64,000 bases of DNA from Cylicocyclus nassatus (Eukaryota > Nematoda > Chromadorea > Rhabditida > Strongylidae), in assembly GCA_958299035.1 (NCBI GenBank), contig CATQJL010000001.1, positions 106,781,769 through 106,845,768 on the forward strand, in the 5' to 3' direction. Positions 60,440-64,000 of the stretch are shown here, one piece after another (position 1 is the first letter of the stretch; every line of letters starts with the position of its first letter). The notes beneath the pieces were generated by a model. It was not told the DNA's origin. It saw nothing but the letters and a program-made list of their open reading frames with translations, and made no database searches. The position numbers were made by a program, and so were the translations under genes.

Positions 60440-61629
60440 TATATATATATATATATACTAGCTGGCTTACCCGGCTCCGCCGTATCCGGACCAAACTTGG
60501 CACACATACACTTCGGGCCCCGGCGGGTGTCACAGTCCACTTTTCGTTATCGATCGATGTCGATTTTACTGATTTTTATCGATTTTTTTTGCAGAGTTCA
60601 CCTACAGGGCTAGGAGTTGGCACAGGGGGGGGGGGGGAAGTGAGCATGGGGATTCCGAATACAATATTAGTTTTCAGGATCGTCCATTACTTTTATCGAT
60701 TTTATCGATTTTTTTTGTAAAGTTTGACCTGCGGGGCTGGGAGTTTGCACAGGGGGGTAATCGAGCATGCAGATTACGAATACAATATTAGTTTTCAAGA
60801 TCGTCCATTACTTTTATCGATTTTATCGATTTTTTGAAAATTTGAGCTAGGGGGCTGGAATTTGGCACAGGGTGTAATCGAGCATGCTGATCACCCCCTT
60901 GGGGATGATCAGCATGCTCGATTACCCCCGTGTGCCAACTCCCAGCCCCCTAGCTCAAACTTGCAAAAAATCGATAAAATCGATAATAGTAATCGATAAT
61001 CCCGAAAACCAATATTGTATTCGGAATCCCCATGCTCGATTACCCCCCTGTGCGAACTCCCAGCCCCGTAGCTCAAACTTTGCAAAAAAATCGATAAAAT
61101 CGATAAAAGTAATCGATAATCCTGAAAACCAACATTGTATTCGGAATCCCCATGCTCGATTACCCCCCTGTGCCAACTCCCAACCCCGTAGGTGAACTCA
61201 GCAAAAAAATCGATAAAAATCGATAAAATCGATATCGATCGATGACGAAAAGTAGCCTATGACACCCGCCGGGGCCCGTAGTGTATGTGTGCCAAGTTTG
61301 GTTCGGATCGGTTCAGAAATGGAATTTTCTATTCGGAACATACGTACAGACATACATACAGTCTGCCCCAATCCGAACCAGGCCAAAATCGGCATGGCGG
61401 GAGTCCGCGCCGCAAGGGTTTCGCGCCACATCTGCGGCTAGCTAGTCTGCTCTCTCCTCGATCTCTTCACTCTCTGCGACAGCGCGCGTATGCAGCGCAA
61501 TCCCCCAGCGCTGCGAGCGCGCAAATTTAGCCGACGGTTCGGCCTGATCCCGATTGGGGCAGACTGTACATGCAGACAGACATACAGACAGACAGACAGA
61601 CAAACAGACATTCAGCTTTATATATAAGA
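60440..61629. repeat. Inverted CTGGCTTACCCGG / ATCGAT satellite block, second copy
   Basis: It has the same head-to-head arrangement as 20055-21571, with the left part to about 60895 and the right part to 61629. It holds fewer 120 bp units (starts at about 60915, 61035 and 61155). Similarity between the two blocks is very high. A Tc1-type MITE has inserted into its CATACA microsatellite tail at 61359-61566. Confidence 0.8.
61359..61566. mobile_element. Tc1/mariner-type MITE, copy 4 (reference copy)
   Basis: CAGTCTGCCCCAATCCGAAC at the left and CGATTGGGGCAGACTG at the right are flanked by TA on each side (61357-61358, 61567-61568). It sits cleanly within a GACA/CATA microsatellite, which fixes the boundaries of the 208 bp family. 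Confidence 0.85.
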
Positions 61630-62159
61630 CTAGCGACCCTACGGGTCGCTAGTAGGTGGGTGGGGGCAAATACATTGATATCTGCCATTAATTAACTAAA
61701 ATCCCAAGAAAGAGAATTTTCATCTTCCCAGCGACCTTCCGCATGTTGTGAGTAGTAGAAACAAAACACTATGCTCTTAATAAAGGGAAAAGAAGAAAAG
61801 AAGGAAAAGAAGCTTCTCTTAGGAAAAGAAGCTACTACCACTGACTATGCGCAAAGCATCTTTGCTGTTTTCTTGCACATACCTTTGCCCAGATACCACA
61901 GCTCTTAAACAAGGAAGCTACCTCGAAGCACCTCTTTAGAGCAGCTGATTCATCCCAAAACTCAGATTGATTTCCAGGAAAGTGCCATGTTAAAGGAAGC
62001 GTCAATTTATGTCTTCCAGCAGCCAAAAACTCAGATATGTCGGTAAAAACGAAGCAGCATTTTCTTCGATGATGTCTTGCCAGTGAACGGGCTCATTTCT
62101 TGAACAGAAGCTGGCCCAGCGTTTTCTTTTGAAGGACAATCTTACCGAAACTGTCCTGT
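61630..62159. repeat. Segment duplicated at about 8905-9419
   Basis: It opens with the GACCCTACGGGTC hairpin (61630-61652) and matches 8905-9419 with scattered differences plus a short AAGAAGAAAAGAAGG insertion near 61790. Confidence 0.75.
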
Positions 62160-64000
62160 CGTATAAAACCCTAGTTCTTTCCTTCCCTCGAAACCAAGCT
62201 CCTTATGCTTCCGCTTTTAGCAGAAGTATGGTTGAGAAGAAGGGTAATTTTTCCAGCAAGTTTCTGTATAATCAAATATTGACACTCAAAAACTTTTAGC
62301 GCAAATATCTTGTTGCCTGAGCCCTGAGTCTTTTCTTCCCTCGAGACCAAGCTCCCTGTTTTTTGCTTCTAGGGACAAAAGTGTGGTTTTTGCAAAGTTC
62401 AGAAGGCCAGAATTTTCAGCAAAGATGATTTCCTGTCGCAAGAAGCTCATGGGTCTGTTTGGATGTATGTCAAGAGGCGCGATTCTTATTACCAGATGGG
62501 CAGTATATAGCACATACTTAGTGTTTTATGAAGTTCCAGGATTATTTGAAATTTCAAAAGAAGTACATAGAAGAATTGCAGGAATTCTTCGATCTTATCA
62601 TTTTGAAAGCGATTCAAAACAAAATTGAAGGTCAAAAACCCCATGAAAATGCAGTTTGTAGCAATTTTGTAACTATTTCGGTCAGTTTTCTAGCAAAAGT
62701 CGTCGAACTTATCAAATGGTTACTTCAAACAGCTAGTAAGCCGATGGACTTTGTCCGACACTTTTTGAACACTCCCATAGCGAGAAACTGAAGTTTTAAG
62801 TTGGTGACAGCCAGAAAAATCGCGCCTCTTGACCGTCTCCCGGTCTGTCTTTCCCTCGAGACCACTCTTCTGTTTTCAGAGGCAGAAGTCTGGTTTTTGC
62901 AGAGTGGAATGGCCACAAGTGAATTTTAAACAAGTTTCTGTAGAATACACATTGACACCCAGAAGTTTTCAGCGAAAATATCTTGCTGGCTGAGCTTATG
63001 AGTCTCTTTTCCTCGAAACCAAGCTATCTGTGCTGTTTTGCTTTTAGGGGTAGAAGTATGGATTTTGCAGAGTAGAATGGCCACGAGTTTCAAACAAGTT
63101 TCTGTATAATGAAACATCGACAACCAGAAACTTCTGGCGAAAACATCTTGTTGCCTGAGGCCATAATCCTTACTTCCCTCGAGACCAAGCTCCTTGTGCT
63201 TTTTTGTTTTTTGGGCCAGAAGTGTGGTTTTTGAGTTTTATGGTTTTTTGCGAAGTTTGGGAGTCAAAAGTCTTAGAAAAGTTTGGGAGTCAAAAGTCTT
63301 AGAAAATGTCCTGTCGGATGAAACTCATGGGTCTGTCTCTCTCTAGAGACTAAATCTCTGTGCTTTTCTGCTTTCAGGGCAGAAGTACTGGTTTTTGCGA
63401 AGTAGAAGGGGCCGAAAGTTTCTGTGAAAATGTCCTGTTGCAAGAAGCTCATGGGTCTGTCCTTCCTTAGAGACTAAATTCCCTGTGCTTTTCTGCTTTT
63501 AGGGGCAGAAGCACTGGTTTTTGCGAAGTCTAGGAGGTCAGACGCCCTAGCGAAAATGCTTGTCGCATGAAGCCTCATGGCTCTGCCATTTTCTCGAGAC
63601 CAAGCTTTCCGTACTGTTTTGCTTTTAGAGGAAGAAGTGTGGTTTTTGCAAAGTAGAATGGCCAGAAGTAAATTTTAAGCAAGTTTCTGTATGATTATTG
63701 ACACCCATAAACTTCTGGCGAGAATACCGTTGCCTGAAGCCATGATTCTTTCTTCCCCCGAGACTGGATTTTCTCTGCTTTTCTGCGTTTAGGGGCAGAA
63801 GTACTGGTTTTTGCGAAGTCTAGGGGGTCAAACGTCTTAGCGAGACTGTCCTGTTGGATGAAGCTCATGGGTCTGTCCTTCCCTCGAGAACACTTCGTGA
63901 TTTTTTACTTTTAGAGGCAGAAGTATGGTTTTTTTTGCAAAGTAGAAGGGCCAGAAGTAAATTTTTGAAGCAAGTTTCAGTATGAATAAACGTTGACACC
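62160..64000. repeat. Degenerate minisatellite, second array, running off the window
   Basis: The units are the same as at 9420-10660 (CCCTCGAGACCAAGCTCC, TTTTAGGGGCAGAAG, GAAGCTCATGGGTCTGTC). The array is interrupted by a MITE at 62460-62841. Short ORFs on both strands arise from the units. Confidence 0.75.
62452..62849. mobile_element. hAT-like MITE inserted in the minisatellite
   Basis: The element 62460-62841 has inverted GTCAAGAGGCGCGATT (62469-62484) mirrored at 62818-62833. Its outer right end GGGAGACGG, on the other strand, resembles the 1.25 kb hAT-like family. The flanks GGTCTGTT and GGTCTGTC give an 8 bp TSD with one mismatch. An 87-codon lysine-rich frame inside has no recognised function. 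Confidence 0.65.

Overview
This is eukaryotic genomic DNA, most likely from a nematode and possibly a strongylid-like clade V species. The placement rests on the gene content, on many 47-81 bp introns ending in TTTCAG-type acceptors, on a probable spliced-leader acceptor 11 bp upstream of a start codon, and on Penelope-like retroelements with GIY-YIG endonucleases. No prokaryotic operon, CRISPR array or rRNA gene was seen. tRNA genes could not be excluded by eye.

Two protein-coding genes are clear, both on the + strand. The first (12752-32936) encodes translation release factor eRF3 (GSPT1/SUP35 family). Thirteen exons with consistent phases give 479 codons covering the whole GTPase and both C-terminal domains. 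Only the N-terminal exon or exons are missing. The second (49970-60243) encodes an 80-residue LYR protein that matches ETFRF1/LYRM5, a regulator of the mitochondrial electron-transfer flavoprotein. It has two exons separated by a 10,031 bp intron. The two genes share a strand but lie 17 kb apart, and nothing indicates that they work together.

Nearly everything else is transposon-derived, and much of it sits inside the introns of these genes. 1-12.7 kb: hAT-like elements (one carrying a nested MITE), a pogo-like TIR element, ATCGAT-rich satellite, a minisatellite array and a PIF/Harbinger-like foldback MITE. 12.9-21.9 kb (eRF3 intron 1): a Penelope-like (PLE) fragment, two long Tc1-type foldbacks, a hAT MITE and an inverted satellite block. 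24.5-31.2 kb (intron 7): foldback and Harbinger-like copies, a piggyBac-like MITE and a possible transporter gene fragment. 33-49.8 kb (intergenic): two more long foldbacks, one a three-level nest, plus hAT MITEs and a 2 kb hAT-like element inside a Harbinger-like MITE. 50-60 kb (ETFRF1 intron): an inverted PLE dimer broken by a Harbinger-like MITE that is itself broken by a nearly full-length decayed PLE, plus a third hAT-like copy. 60.4-64 kb repeats the satellite and minisatellite types seen at 8-10.7 kb and 20-21.6 kb.

I found no convincing new multi-gene system. The strongest novel material is the set of transposon families whose ends and target-site duplications can be read directly, the nested insertions, an exon-like segment in the eRF3 gene that would bring a premature stop, and three unassigned coding-like stretches. 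All family names below come from motif recognition by eye, without database searches.
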